Assembly (NCBI RefSeq): GCF_004000925.1 | Contig: NZ_BIME01000012.1 | Location: 1 to 64,000 of the forward strand | DNA length: 64,000 bases | From: Paenibacillus illinoisensis NBRC 15959 | GTDB lineage: Bacteria > Bacillota > Bacilli > Paenibacillales > Paenibacillaceae | Reading direction: 5' to 3' | In this document: piece after piece, positions 35,489 to 43,873 of the stretch | How positions within the stretch are numbered: the first letter of the stretch is position 1 | Layout of the letters: every line of letters starts with the position of its first letter | Made by a program: the position numbers and the translations under genes | The notes under the pieces: generated by a model | What the model saw: only the letters and a program-made list of their open reading frames with translations | What the model was told of the DNA's origin: nothing | Database searches by the model: none

Positions 35489-36247
35489 TTATTCCTTCCC
35501 CGATACAAAGGCAAATATCATGTCCTCACGGTCATGAACCTGATGCTCGTTATAGGGTTCGAATTCGAGAATGCCACCAACCTTGCCGTCCCGGATTAAT
35601 ATCAGACGATCGGCACGGCAGGCTGCCTTGATATCGTGAGTGACCATGACAACGGATTGCCCTTTTTGATGAATGTCTGTCAGGATGTCGAGAACAGCCT
35701 TACCATGCTCCACATTCAGACTTCCAGTCGGTTCATCGGCGAAAAGGACGTCAGGAGTATTGATCAAAGCCCGTGCAATGGCGGCTCGCTGCTGCTGGCC
35801 TCCTGAAGTCTGGGAGGGAAGACGGCTGCTCAGACTGTCAATATCCAAGGATTTCATCAATTGGGCTGCCCGCAGCTGAATTTTATTCTTTTTGGTTCCG
35901 GCGATGTAACCCGGCAGTGCAATATTCTCTCGAATAGAGAGATCCGGTACGAGATTAATACTTTGATAGATATAACCAATCCGGCGAGTGCGAAAATCAG
36001 ACATTTCCCGCTCGCTGTAATCATCGATGCGTTGTTCCTGAAAATAGACTTCACCAGCAGTTACATGATCCAGACCACTCAGCAAATAGAGCAGGGTGGA
36101 TTTGCCCGAACCCGAGTTGCCCATGATGACGGTAAAATCCCCTTGATATATATCCAGATCAATATTGCGTATGGCATGGTATTGTTCCGGGCCTGCGCTG
36201 TATGTTTTGCATAGGTTATGCGCACGAATAATCGGTGTTTTACTCAA
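35489..36247 (-). CDS. ABC transporter ATPase (MacB/LolD type)
   Basis: The 252-aa ATPase has Walker A GNSGSGKST, Q-loop IYQSINLVPDLSIRENIALP, signature TSGGQQQR, Walker B DVLFADEPTGSLN and H-loop MVTHD. This is the LolD/MacB/BceA subfamily that pairs with FtsX permeases. TTG 36247 has GGGGAG eight to nine bases upstream; the frame extends to 36313 without conservation. Upstream lie a hairpin and two direct repeats that probably bind the adjacent response regulator. Confidence 0.92.
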   Translation of the reverse strand: MSKTPIIRAHNLCKTYSAGPEQYHAIRNIDLDIYQGDFTVIMGNSGSGKSTLLYLLSGLDHVTAGEVYFQEQRIDDYSEREMSDFRTRRIGYIYQSINLVPDLSIRENIALPGYIAGTKKNKIQLRAAQLMKSLDIDSLSSRLPSQTSGGQQQRAAIARALINTPDVLFADEPTGSLNVEHGKAVLDILTDIHQKGQSVVMVTHDIKAACRADRLILIRDGKVGGILEFEPYNEHQVHDREDMIFAFVSGKE

Positions 36248-36278
36248 GAAAATCACTCCCCAAAGCGGTATACGTTTT

Positions 36279-36331
36279 ATTTTAGATGGGGGATGTTGAG
36301 GAAGTCTTATCAAATTATGAATAAAGTCTTA
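36279..36331 (-). promoter_or_regulatory. Response-regulator-type promoter of the ABC genes
   Basis: Two copies of AAGTCTTA (36302-36309 and 36324-36331, plus-strand reading) repeat with an exact 22-bp period, two helical turns. On the minus strand a -10 TAAAAT (36279-36284) lies 17 bp from a poor -35 (AGACTT) that falls inside one repeat. This fits activation by an OmpR-type regulator. Confidence 0.55.
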
Positions 36332-36366
36332 CAGGCTGAATGCCAGCCTGAATGGATTGGGACGAG

Positions 36367-37806
36367 TCAGCAGACCGGCAGGCTAAATTGAAAGCTGGTT
36401 CCTTGCCCCTCTTTGCTTGAAAAGGATATGCGTCCCCCGTGTGCTTCAACGATATTTTTGCAAATGGACAAGCCAAGGCCTGTACCTTCATGCACGTGTC
36501 TGGATACAGGAGACGCTTGCCCCCGGAAATAACGTTCAAATACAAAAGGCATATCTTGTGCCCGTATTCCCGGACCCGTGTCAGTGATTGTCACAATGAA
36601 CTGATCGGCTCTCAGCTCTGTATGAACACGAATGGCATCCCCGCGATGGGTGTGCTTCAGTGCATTGGATATGAGATTGGCCAGCACTTGTTCGATCCTT
36701 GTGGTGTCCATGCGGATTAACACATTCGGAACGGATTCGGGCGTTTCATATGTTAGACCTTTCATGCGCACAGCATGTCTGAATGATCCAAGCATGGCTT
36801 CGAAAGTGGGACCACTATAAACTTCACGCGGCTCTACGGATATCTGACCCAGTTCCTGCAGCGCATGAAGTAGCAGATCTTCAACCAATTGGGCGGTTTT
36901 GTCCGTGTGGGTCTGCATGATTCGCATATACTCCATCAGGGTTTCCTCATCTGCGCACATTCCTTCCATAATGGCCTCAATATACGCTTTAACCGTGGTA
37001 ATGGGTGTTTTGATATCATGCGAAATATTGGTGATGAGTTCCTTCTGCGCCTGTTCTTGCTTCGTACGTTGTTCACTCAAATACTTGATTTCGGTGCGCA
37101 TCAGATCGAACATGGCATATAATTTGCCTACTTCGTCTGCATGTTTATAATGAATTGGCTTATCATACTGTCCCTTGAGAATAGATTCAGCATGATGCTG
37201 AAGCATATGTACCGGTGACAGTAATCGTTTATGTATTTTGCGATGCATGGTTAACAGAAGAATGCCGAGAATAAGTGCGATTATGATGGATATGCCTGCA
37301 ACCAGATAAGGCAGGATGGATGAAGGCTGGACAGTAACCATGGCTTTAGGGATGGTAAAGATGGCGTTTCCGATCTGAATTCCATCCGCAGCATGGAGGA
37401 CAGGGAAAGCCATGTCCACCACATCCTCTCCATGGTTGGCATGTCCGGCATGGTTCAGATCATAATGCAAGGCGGATGCCAGATGGATATGTTCTCCTTG
37501 AGAGGATGGATCGGAAGAGAATAGGATCGTACCGTCCAGGCCGACATAGGATAACTGGATGCCTTGCTCTTTGGCGAGGGCACGAACGTTTTCCTGAACC
37601 TCCGGGCTGATGAGTTGATGATGATTCTGCTCCAAAGCAAGCATCACCGGATTGATGATGAGCCGGACCAGATGAATGGACAAGTTGGACTCCTCTGTAT
37701 GATGACCTGACCGATCCACAGCAAGTGTCAGGCTGCATCCAAGGAGAGAAATAAGCAGAATGAGTACGGCGATCAGCCAGCGTTTGGACCATTGGAGTAA
37801 CGACAT
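36367..37806 (-). CDS. Two-component sensor histidine kinase
   Basis: The 479-aa kinase has helix 1 (about 9-30), a 130-residue extracellular sensor, helix 2 (about 164-186), a HAMP linker, HisKA with phosphorylated His263 in TNISHDIKTPITTVKAYIEAI, and HATPase motifs N (LANLISNALKHT), G1 (DTGPGI) and G2 (GTGLGLSICKNIVEAHGG). Unlike BceS-type kinases it has a real extracellular domain, so it can sense a ligand directly. It lies 24 bp after the response-regulator gene. A 7-bp hairpin (36332-36350) separates it from the ABC genes. Confidence 0.93.
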   Translation of the reverse strand: MSLLQWSKRWLIAVLILLISLLGCSLTLAVDRSGHHTEESNLSIHLVRLIINPVMLALEQNHHQLISPEVQENVRALAKEQGIQLSYVGLDGTILFSSDPSSQGEHIHLASALHYDLNHAGHANHGEDVVDMAFPVLHAADGIQIGNAIFTIPKAMVTVQPSSILPYLVAGISIIIALILGILLLTMHRKIHKRLLSPVHMLQHHAESILKGQYDKPIHYKHADEVGKLYAMFDLMRTEIKYLSEQRTKQEQAQKELITNISHDIKTPITTVKAYIEAIMEGMCADEETLMEYMRIMQTHTDKTAQLVEDLLLHALQELGQISVEPREVYSGPTFEAMLGSFRHAVRMKGLTYETPESVPNVLIRMDTTRIEQVLANLISNALKHTHRGDAIRVHTELRADQFIVTITDTGPGIRAQDMPFVFERYFRGQASPVSRHVHEGTGLGLSICKNIVEAHGGRISFSSKEGQGTSFQFSLPVC

Positions 37807-37830
37807 CGAGATTGTGGTCTCCCATCTATC

Positions 37831-38526
37831 TTAGTGGTTGAATTTGTAGCCGACTCCCCAGACTGTCTTCAGAACAACGGGCTCGGAGGGGGTAGCTTCA
37901 ATTTTCTCTCTCAATCTTCGGATATATACAGTGACCGTATTTTCATCCCCGTAAGCATCGTATCCCCAAACAGCGTCCAGCAGTTGTGACTTAGAGAACA
38001 CCTGATTCTTGTGGCTCGCCAGGTAGTACAGCAGTTCGAATTCCTTCGCAGAAAGTGAAACTTCATCTCCACTTACCGTGACCTTGTACGCTTTCTTGTC
38101 GATTACCAGGTTGGACAGACGAAGAAGATGTTCCTCCTCACGCTCGGATGCAAGACTGTCATACCGCCTGAAATGGGCATTGATTCGCGCAAGCAGCTCA
38201 CTCAGGGAGAAGGGTTTGGTCATATAATCATCTGCCCCAAAGCCCAAACCAAGCACCTTGTCGGTATCACTTCCTCTTGCACTTAGAATGAGGATTGGAA
38301 TATTGTTTCTTCGTCTTATTTCACGGCATACCTCAATACCATCCATATCCGGAAGCATGATATCCAGGATAATATAGTCCGGCTGCAGCATGTCCATCAG
38401 TTGCAATCCATCTTGTCCAGTGGCTGCGACTGCCGCGTCATATTGGTTTTTGTTCAGATAGTCTCTTACAATACGTGAAATGTCTTGCTCGTCTTCAATA
38501 ATGAGTATTCTACGTGAATGAGGCAT
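37831..38526 (-). CDS. OmpR-family response regulator
   Basis: The 231-aa protein has a receiver domain with acidic pocket E11/D12, phospho-acceptor Asp55 (ILDIMLPDMDG), Thr/Ser switch (LSARG) and Lys104 (TKPF). The C-terminal winged helix (VSLSAKEFELLYYLASHKNQVFSKSQLLDAVWGYDAYGDENTVTVYIRRLREKIE) is of PhoB type. It is the first gene of the RR-kinase-ABC-permease set and probably activates the ABC genes through the repeats at 36302-36331. Confidence 0.95.
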   Translation of the reverse strand: MPHSRRILIIEDEQDISRIVRDYLNKNQYDAAVAATGQDGLQLMDMLQPDYIILDIMLPDMDGIEVCREIRRRNNIPILILSARGSDTDKVLGLGFGADDYMTKPFSLSELLARINAHFRRYDSLASEREEEHLLRLSNLVIDKKAYKVTVSGDEVSLSAKEFELLYYLASHKNQVFSKSQLLDAVWGYDAYGDENTVTVYIRRLREKIEATPSEPVVLKTVWGVGYKFNH

Positions 38527-38657
38527 AGGTATCGCTCCAATAAAGGGTAATGGAAATTTCGTTAATGATGGTTGAATCTGTAAATGACTATGATTTTAAC
38601 TATACAGGGTTATGTGAGAGGAGTCATGAATAAATTTGGAGTAGTAAAAAGTTCAAA

Positions 38658-38699
38658 GAACCCATAAACGTGACCTGTTTAGAGGTCGTCATGGGTTCG
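38658..38699 (-). terminator. Terminator of the AraC-type gene (minus)
   Basis: GAACCCAT (38658) and ATGGGTTC (38699) enclose an inner GACCT / AGGTC pairing. On the minus strand the hairpin is followed by a T-rich tract ending in CTTTTTAC. Confidence 0.75.
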
Positions 38700-38712
38700 A
38701 GATTCAGATGTG

Positions 38713-39540
38713 TTACACATGCTCCATATCGAAAGATGGGTGGGACTGGGATTTCAAATATTCCAAAGGGGACATTCCGAAGTGAGCGCGAAATACCCGG
38801 TGGAAATAGGAATAGCTGGCGAATCCACACGTCTCGGCGATATGCTCCAGTGTCATCTCACTGTACTTCATGCGTTCCAGTGCGACATTCAGGCGAATTT
38901 CAATAGCGTACTGGATCATGGTTTTGCCGTAGTGTTCCTTGAACAGCCGTACTGCGCGTGACAGACTAAGACCAGCGTAACGGGCAGCCTCCTCAAGTTT
39001 GAATGTAACGGTAGCATGTTCCTCAATGAAACGCTTTAGCTTCAGGGTGGAGGACACGCTTCGATCCGTCTGGAGACTTTCGCTAATCGCACGGTCGATG
39101 TACAGACAGAGTCCGCGTAATAGGGCGTCTTTTAACTCCTCATTTTCTTCAAGAGGTCCTCGGCGCTGCTCCAGCAAAATATTGCGCCACAGGCTGACCA
39201 GCTTGTCATCCAGTCCAATTCGGTTTACGGTAGGGCGCTGAATTCGCTTCCACCACTGATCAATCCAGGAACCTTCACAGAACAAATAATAATCCCCGCT
39301 GGACAATCGTCCTTCCTTATGCGGTTCTGCGACCACGAGATGATAGTCATCTCCTGGTTTCAACAGCAGCAAATCCCCGCTCGTCATCGTAAATTCTTCA
39401 TCCTGCACATATACCTTGCAGGAGCCTTCGGTTTGCAGACGGAACAGGTAGGTCTGAAGCTCGCCCTTCATGTTGTGGTTAAATGCCTTGTAGTGATAAG
39501 AGTAGTCACAGATCAGTACTGAAGTCTTCAACGGTTCCAA
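38713..39540 (-). CDS. AraC-family regulator
   Basis: The 275-aa protein has an N-terminal cupin-like domain (ELQTYLFRLQTEGSCKVYVQDEEFTMTSGDLLLLKPGDDYHLVV) and a C-terminal AraC DNA-binding domain (FKLEEAARYAGLSLSRAVRLFKEHYGKTMIQYAIEIRLNVALERM, then LEHIAETCGFASYSYFHRVFRAHFGMSPLEYLK). TTG 39540 has GGAGG nine bases upstream; the frame start at 39603 has no ribosome site. It is divergent from the isomerase/oxidoreductase pair, its probable target. Confidence 0.88.
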   Translation of the reverse strand: MEPLKTSVLICDYSYHYKAFNHNMKGELQTYLFRLQTEGSCKVYVQDEEFTMTSGDLLLLKPGDDYHLVVAEPHKEGRLSSGDYYLFCEGSWIDQWWKRIQRPTVNRIGLDDKLVSLWRNILLEQRRGPLEENEELKDALLRGLCLYIDRAISESLQTDRSVSSTLKLKRFIEEHATVTFKLEEAARYAGLSLSRAVRLFKEHYGKTMIQYAIEIRLNVALERMKYSEMTLEHIAETCGFASYSYFHRVFRAHFGMSPLEYLKSQSHPSFDMEHV

Positions 39541-39631
39541 AGATGCAATCCTCCAATATGGTATCCTGCATGCACTTTTATAGGTGAAATCATCGTGATG
39601 CAAAATACTGGAATAAAAAATCAGTCAAATA

Positions 39632-39663
39632 GTTCATGTTCTGACGATATTGTATATGTTCAT
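39632..39663. promoter_or_regulatory. GTTCAT direct repeats in the divergent region
   Basis: GTTCATGTTCT (39632) and GTTCATTCT (39658) recur 26 bp apart between the AraC gene and the isomerase gene. AraC proteins bind direct repeats, but this is weak evidence on its own. Confidence 0.3.
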
Positions 39664-39737
39664 TCTAGCCTGTTTTGCGGTAGGATGATACCAGATAGAG
39701 CAATGAAAGCAAATTTGAGAGCAGAGGTGTATCATTC

Positions 39738-40514
39738 ATGAAAAAACTTAATATTGGTTTGCAATTGTTCACCCTCCGTGATGAAACTGCAGCAGATTTT
39801 CGTGGCACATTGCGCAAGGTAGCAGAGCTTGGTTATGAAGGTGTGGAATTCGCTGGTTATGGTGACATTCCTGCCGAAGAGATGAAAGCATTGCTGGATG
39901 AGCTGGGCCTCAAAGGATTCAGCAGCCACGTTTCCCTGCACGCGATGCGCGAAGATTTGCAAAAACAAATTGATTACCTCAAAACGATTGGGGCTCAATA
40001 TATGATCTGTCCTTACCTCATGCCTGAAGATCGCCCTGACAATGCTGAAGGCTGGACCAAGTTGTTCGCTGAACTGCAGCAATATGGTGCGGAAGCAGCG
40101 AAACAAGGTTTGATCTTTGGTTATCACAACCATGACTTCGAATTCCATGGCCAAGTTGGCGACAAAAATGCCTTCGATGCCATGTTCGCTGAAACGACGC
40201 CTGAGGCTGTACAAGTGGAAATGGACGTATGTTGGGTCCAATTTGCGGGACAAAATCCGATCGAGTATATTAATCAATATGCAGGCCGTCTGCCGCTTCT
40301 CCATCTGAAGGACTTCAGCAAAGACGAACAGGGTCAGATGAAAACCTTGGAACTGGGACAAGGTTCGGTTGACCTGCCAGCAGTTATTGAAGCATCAACG
40401 AGCGCAGGCGTGGAATGGCTGATCGTGGAACAGGATGTATGTCAGAATCCTCCACTTGAAAGCGTAGCCAACAGTTACAACTGGCTCAAACAGAACTACC
40501 TGAACCAATTTTAA
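39738..40514 (+). CDS. Sugar-phosphate isomerase/epimerase (TIM barrel)
   Basis: The 258-aa protein of the xylose-isomerase-like TIM-barrel family opens with LNIGLQLFTLRDETAADFRGTLRKVAELGYEGVEF. Metal-ligand-type residues occur in FGYHNHDFEF, VEMDVCWVQFAG, LLHLKDF and the final WLIVEQD. Members isomerise or epimerise sugars, inosose or 3-keto sugars. It is followed 65 bp later by a Gfo/Idh/MocA dehydrogenase, a pairing typical of inositol- or 3-keto-glycoside-type catabolism. AGAGG precedes the ATG. Confidence 0.88.
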   Translation: MKKLNIGLQLFTLRDETAADFRGTLRKVAELGYEGVEFAGYGDIPAEEMKALLDELGLKGFSSHVSLHAMREDLQKQIDYLKTIGAQYMICPYLMPEDRPDNAEGWTKLFAELQQYGAEAAKQGLIFGYHNHDFEFHGQVGDKNAFDAMFAETTPEAVQVEMDVCWVQFAGQNPIEYINQYAGRLPLLHLKDFSKDEQGQMKTLELGQGSVDLPAVIEASTSAGVEWLIVEQDVCQNPPLESVANSYNWLKQNYLNQF

Positions 40515-40579
40515 TCTAGCAATTCCAATCATTAAATGAAGCAAATGCTGAATCTATTTGTCAAAGGGGACATTAATCC

Positions 40580-41599
40580 ATGAGTAAAATTAAAGTTGCT
40601 GTATTCGGCTGTGGAGCCATTGCTGAACGCAGACATATTCCAGAATACGCTGCTAATGAAAACGTAGAGCTTGTCGCTTTTGCCGATCCAATTGTGGAGC
40701 GTGCAGAGAAAATGGCCGAAACTTACGGCGGCAAAGCATACTCCAGCTACGAAGAACTGCTTGCAAATGAAACAGTTGATGCTGTTAGCGTATGCACACC
40801 TAACTATCTGCATGCCTCCATGGCCATTGCTGCTGCGAATGCAGGCAAGCACGTGCTGGTTGAGAAGCCGATGGCTGTTACTACCGAAGAAGGCGAGCAA
40901 ATGATTGAAGCTGCCAAGAAAAACGGTGTGTATCTGATGGTTGGACACAACCAACGCCTGATGCCTCCACACGTCAAAGCAAAAGAAATTCTGGATTCCG
41001 GCAAACTGGGTAAAGTGCTGAACTTCCGTACTTCCTTTGGTCATCCAGGACCGGAAGCATGGAGTGTGGACGGAGCAGAGAGCTGGTTCTTCCGTAAGGA
41101 AGAAGCAATTATGGGCGCCATGGGTGATCTCGGCGTGCACAAGTCTGACTTCATCCGCTATTTGCTGAACGATGAAGTGTCCGAAGTGGCTGGGTTCATC
41201 AGCACCCTGCACAAAGAAGGCACGGAAGTGGATGACAATGCGACATGCTTGCTTCGCATGAAGAGTGGTGCCATTGGTACACTCGTTGCCAGCTGGACTC
41301 AATACAGAGCAGGAGACAACAGTACGGTTCTGTGGTGCGAGAATGGCGTTATGAAAATCGGTACGGTCGAAGGCGACGAAGTAATCGTCGAGCTGACGAA
41401 CGGTACGGTTGAAACGTACAAAGTTGGTGCGATGGCAACAAATGAGAAGCAGGTACCAAGCGGCGTTATTGACGCATTTGTGGAATCCATTGTGACTCAA
41501 ACGCCTCCAAGCATCTCCGGTGAAGAAGGTCTTCGTTCCCTGCAGGTCATTCTGGCAGCCTTCGAATCCGAGAAGACAGGTCAGATCGTTAAACTGTAA
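40580..41599 (+). CDS. Gfo/Idh/MocA-family NAD(P)-dependent sugar dehydrogenase
   Basis: The 339-aa protein has an N-terminal Rossmann domain (KVAVFGCGAIAERRHIPEY), the family motif VEKPMA near residue 95, and a C-terminal alpha/beta domain with MGDLGVHKSDFIRYLL, which holds the Asp/His catalytic positions. Substrates are sugars, inositols or their derivatives. AAGGGGAC precedes the ATG. It is co-directional with the upstream isomerase and probably co-transcribed, ending at the terminator at 41636. Confidence 0.9.
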   Translation: MSKIKVAVFGCGAIAERRHIPEYAANENVELVAFADPIVERAEKMAETYGGKAYSSYEELLANETVDAVSVCTPNYLHASMAIAAANAGKHVLVEKPMAVTTEEGEQMIEAAKKNGVYLMVGHNQRLMPPHVKAKEILDSGKLGKVLNFRTSFGHPGPEAWSVDGAESWFFRKEEAIMGAMGDLGVHKSDFIRYLLNDEVSEVAGFISTLHKEGTEVDDNATCLLRMKSGAIGTLVASWTQYRAGDNSTVLWCENGVMKIGTVEGDEVIVELTNGTVETYKVGAMATNEKQVPSGVIDAFVESIVTQTPPSISGEEGLRSLQVILAAFESEKTGQIVKL

Positions 41600-41635
41600 G
41601 ACGGATCCGTTCAAGGTCATTATATATGTTCATGT

Positions 41636-41676
41636 GAGGGTACCTCCAGCGTTTCTCTGGTTGGTGCCCTCTTTTT
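41636..41676 (+). terminator. Terminator of the isomerase/dehydrogenase pair
   Basis: GAGGGTACC / GGTGCCCTC (one wobble) with an 18-nt loop, followed by TTTTT. Confidence 0.85.
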
Positions 41677-41694
41677 ATTTACTTTAGTAAGGAA

Positions 41695-41736
41695 AAGAGA
41701 CGGCCTCCCGCATCGAAAGTGGGGAGGCCGTCTCTT
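41695..41736 (-). terminator. Terminator of the aldo/keto reductase gene (minus)
   Basis: AAGAGACGGCCTCCC pairs perfectly with GGGAGGCCGTCTCTT (15 bp). On the minus strand it is followed by TTCC. Confidence 0.8.
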
Positions 41737-41784
41737 AAACTGTACTGCGTTTGAAGCGTTTCCGCTTTTAATCAGTTCTTGCGG

Positions 41785-42732
41785 TTACACAACTGGTTTG
41801 ACGTCGCTCGCAAGATCAAGCCAGGCAATCTCGTCACCAGTCAGAGTCAGGCGTGAGCCTTCGTCACAGGATAACAGCTCATCGCGATTCTGAGCTCCGA
41901 TCAATGCGCAGGTTGGGAAGGACTGATTCAATACATAAGCTAATGCAATCTGAATGGCCGTCGTATTCTTCGTTTCGGCCAATTCCCCGGCACGGCGCAG
42001 TCTTTCCCAATTGCCGTCACTGTAGAAGACACGAACCAGATCAGCATTGTCACGTACCTCAGGTGTGAAACGACCGGTGAAGAAGCCGCGTGCCTGCGAG
42101 GACCAGGACAGCAGCGGAAGCTGTGTCCGTTCATGCCATGCCAGCGTCTCTGCATCTGCTGATACACAGCCAGCCCAGAACGGCTCGTTCGCCTTGGCCA
42201 GGCTGAGATTCGGGCTGCTGAATGTGAAGCCCTTCAGACCATGTGCAGCCGCATACGTGTTGGCTTCCTCCAAACGCTGCCAAGTCCAGTTGGAGGCACC
42301 GATCGCACCAATTTTACCAGACTCAATGTGCTCATTCAGTGCTTCAAGAATGATGCCAACAGGAATGTTTGGATCGTCCCGGTGTAATGCATACAATTCG
42401 ACATGATCAGTCTGCAGACGTTCCAGGCTGGTGAGCAGATCGCTGCGAATGGCGTCGGCATTGACACGGGGACCGTTCATATCATGGTGGGCACCCTTTG
42501 TCAGAATGACGACCTGATCGCGATTACCGCGCTCTTGCATGTAGCGTCCGAGCACTTCTTCACTCTGTCCGCCGCAATAGATGTGAGCCGTATCCACGGT
42601 ATTTCCGCCAATTGCCAGAAAAGCATCCATGTTCGTTGCAGCTTTTTCGTAAGCATCATGCACAAAATAATCCGTACCTTTGATCAACCGGGAAATCGGT
42701 TTTCCTGCACCATTAATTGTAATGAATTCCAT
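41785..42732 (-). CDS. Aldo/keto reductase
   Basis: The 315-aa NADPH-dependent oxidoreductase has the AKR barrel. The catalytic tetrad positions appear as Asp and Tyr in NTVDTAHIYCGGQSEEVLGR, Lys in ILTKGAHH and His in YALHRDD. The cofactor-binding end contains CALIGAQNRDEL. It reduces aldehydes or ketones of sugar-like compounds. ATG 42732 is preferred for homology; the ATG at 42744 abuts the GAGG site too closely. It is 18 bp downstream of a second Gfo/Idh/MocA gene and likely co-transcribed with it. Confidence 0.88.
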   Translation of the reverse strand: MEFITINGAGKPISRLIKGTDYFVHDAYEKAATNMDAFLAIGGNTVDTAHIYCGGQSEEVLGRYMQERGNRDQVVILTKGAHHDMNGPRVNADAIRSDLLTSLERLQTDHVELYALHRDDPNIPVGIILEALNEHIESGKIGAIGASNWTWQRLEEANTYAAAHGLKGFTFSSPNLSLAKANEPFWAGCVSADAETLAWHERTQLPLLSWSSQARGFFTGRFTPEVRDNADLVRVFYSDGNWERLRRAGELAETKNTTAIQIALAYVLNQSFPTCALIGAQNRDELLSCDEGSRLTLTGDEIAWLDLASDVKPVV

Positions 42733-42750
42733 TGTACACACCATCCTCGC

Positions 42751-43755
42751 TTATAGTGTAATTCGTGTACGTTCCTCTGCAGAACGAAGGCAAGCTTCAA
42801 GTACTTTCATATTGGCCACCGCATCGGATGAAGCAAAACGCATATTTTTACCTTGAAGCACGGCACGTGCCATATCATCCCCCTGCAGGGAATAGTGGTT
42901 GACCTGAGGGACCTCAACTTCCCTGCGTTCACCGCCCGCTGTAACGTAGAAGTTCGAGCTGCGGTCCGGATTGCTGATAAATGCGGATGGAACCTCGATT
43001 ATGCCATCCGATCCAAGCACCTCCAGCGTATTGCGGAATGCTGCCCACATGCTGCTGTCAAACGTGACGCCGACGTGATCATTGAATTCAAGTAATCCCG
43101 AGGCCATCATGTCGACATAGTCGTGTTCAGGGGAGAACATGCCAATGACCGTTACCGCTGATGGTTCCTGGCCAAGCAGCAGCCGTGCTGCACTGATGGA
43201 ATAACAGCCAATATCATAAAGAGCACCGCCGCCCCATTCACGTTTGAACCGGACATTGCCTGCGGAACCGGAATTGTTGAACGAAAATGTACTATGAATA
43301 CCGCGAATTTCCCCAATTTCACCGCTGGCAATGACATCTCTGATCTGGTCGTAACGGGGATGATGCCGATACATAAACGCTTCGGCGAGCAGTACTCCGG
43401 CATCATCACAGGCTTGCGCCATTTCGCGTGCCTCCTGCTCGGTTAATGCGAGTGGTTTCTCGCACAGAATATGTTTGCCCGCCTCAGCTGCGCGGATCGT
43501 CCACTCCCGGTGAAGATGGTTGGGAAGGGGAATATATACAGCGTCAATGGAGTCGTCCTCCAGCAGTGCTTCATAGCTGCCGTAAGCCTGGGGGATTCCA
43601 AGCTGATCAGCGGTTTGTTTCGCCTTTTCCTCGTCCCGGCTTGCGATCGCCGCCACTTCATTCAACTCCGATTGCTGCAAACCAGGAATGACAGAACCTT
43701 TGGCAATGCTAGCGCTACCAAGAATGCCCCAGCGTAATTTTCGATCTGAATTCAT
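42751..43755 (-). CDS. Gfo/Idh/MocA-family oxidoreductase
   Basis: The 334-aa protein has a Rossmann N-terminus (LRWGILGSASIAKGSVIPGLQQ), the CEKPLAL motif near residue 97, and GGGALYDIGCYSISAARLLLG in the substrate domain. This is the D-xylose/glucose-fructose oxidoreductase-like branch. The substrate is not predictable. It is divergent from an AraC regulator (43874) and precedes the aldo/keto reductase in the same direction. Confidence 0.9.
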   Translation of the reverse strand: MNSDRKLRWGILGSASIAKGSVIPGLQQSELNEVAAIASRDEEKAKQTADQLGIPQAYGSYEALLEDDSIDAVYIPLPNHLHREWTIRAAEAGKHILCEKPLALTEQEAREMAQACDDAGVLLAEAFMYRHHPRYDQIRDVIASGEIGEIRGIHSTFSFNNSGSAGNVRFKREWGGGALYDIGCYSISAARLLLGQEPSAVTVIGMFSPEHDYVDMMASGLLEFNDHVGVTFDSSMWAAFRNTLEVLGSDGIIEVPSAFISNPDRSSNFYVTAGGERREVEVPQVNHYSLQGDDMARAVLQGKNMRFASSDAVANMKVLEACLRSAEERTRITL

Positions 43756-43873
43756 GAGTTGTTTCCTCCTGTGGATGAATGTATATTGTGATTATAAGGA
43801 ATAGATCGATGAATGAAAATGATAATATATTGAGATCTATTAACACAATATTGCTTGCCAAGGAGAAATATTC

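Noticed and set aside
41749..41770. cre-like sequence near TTGAAGCGTTTCC after the aldo/keto reductase gene
   Set aside because: It lacks one base of the CcpA consensus and lies at the 3' end of the gene.
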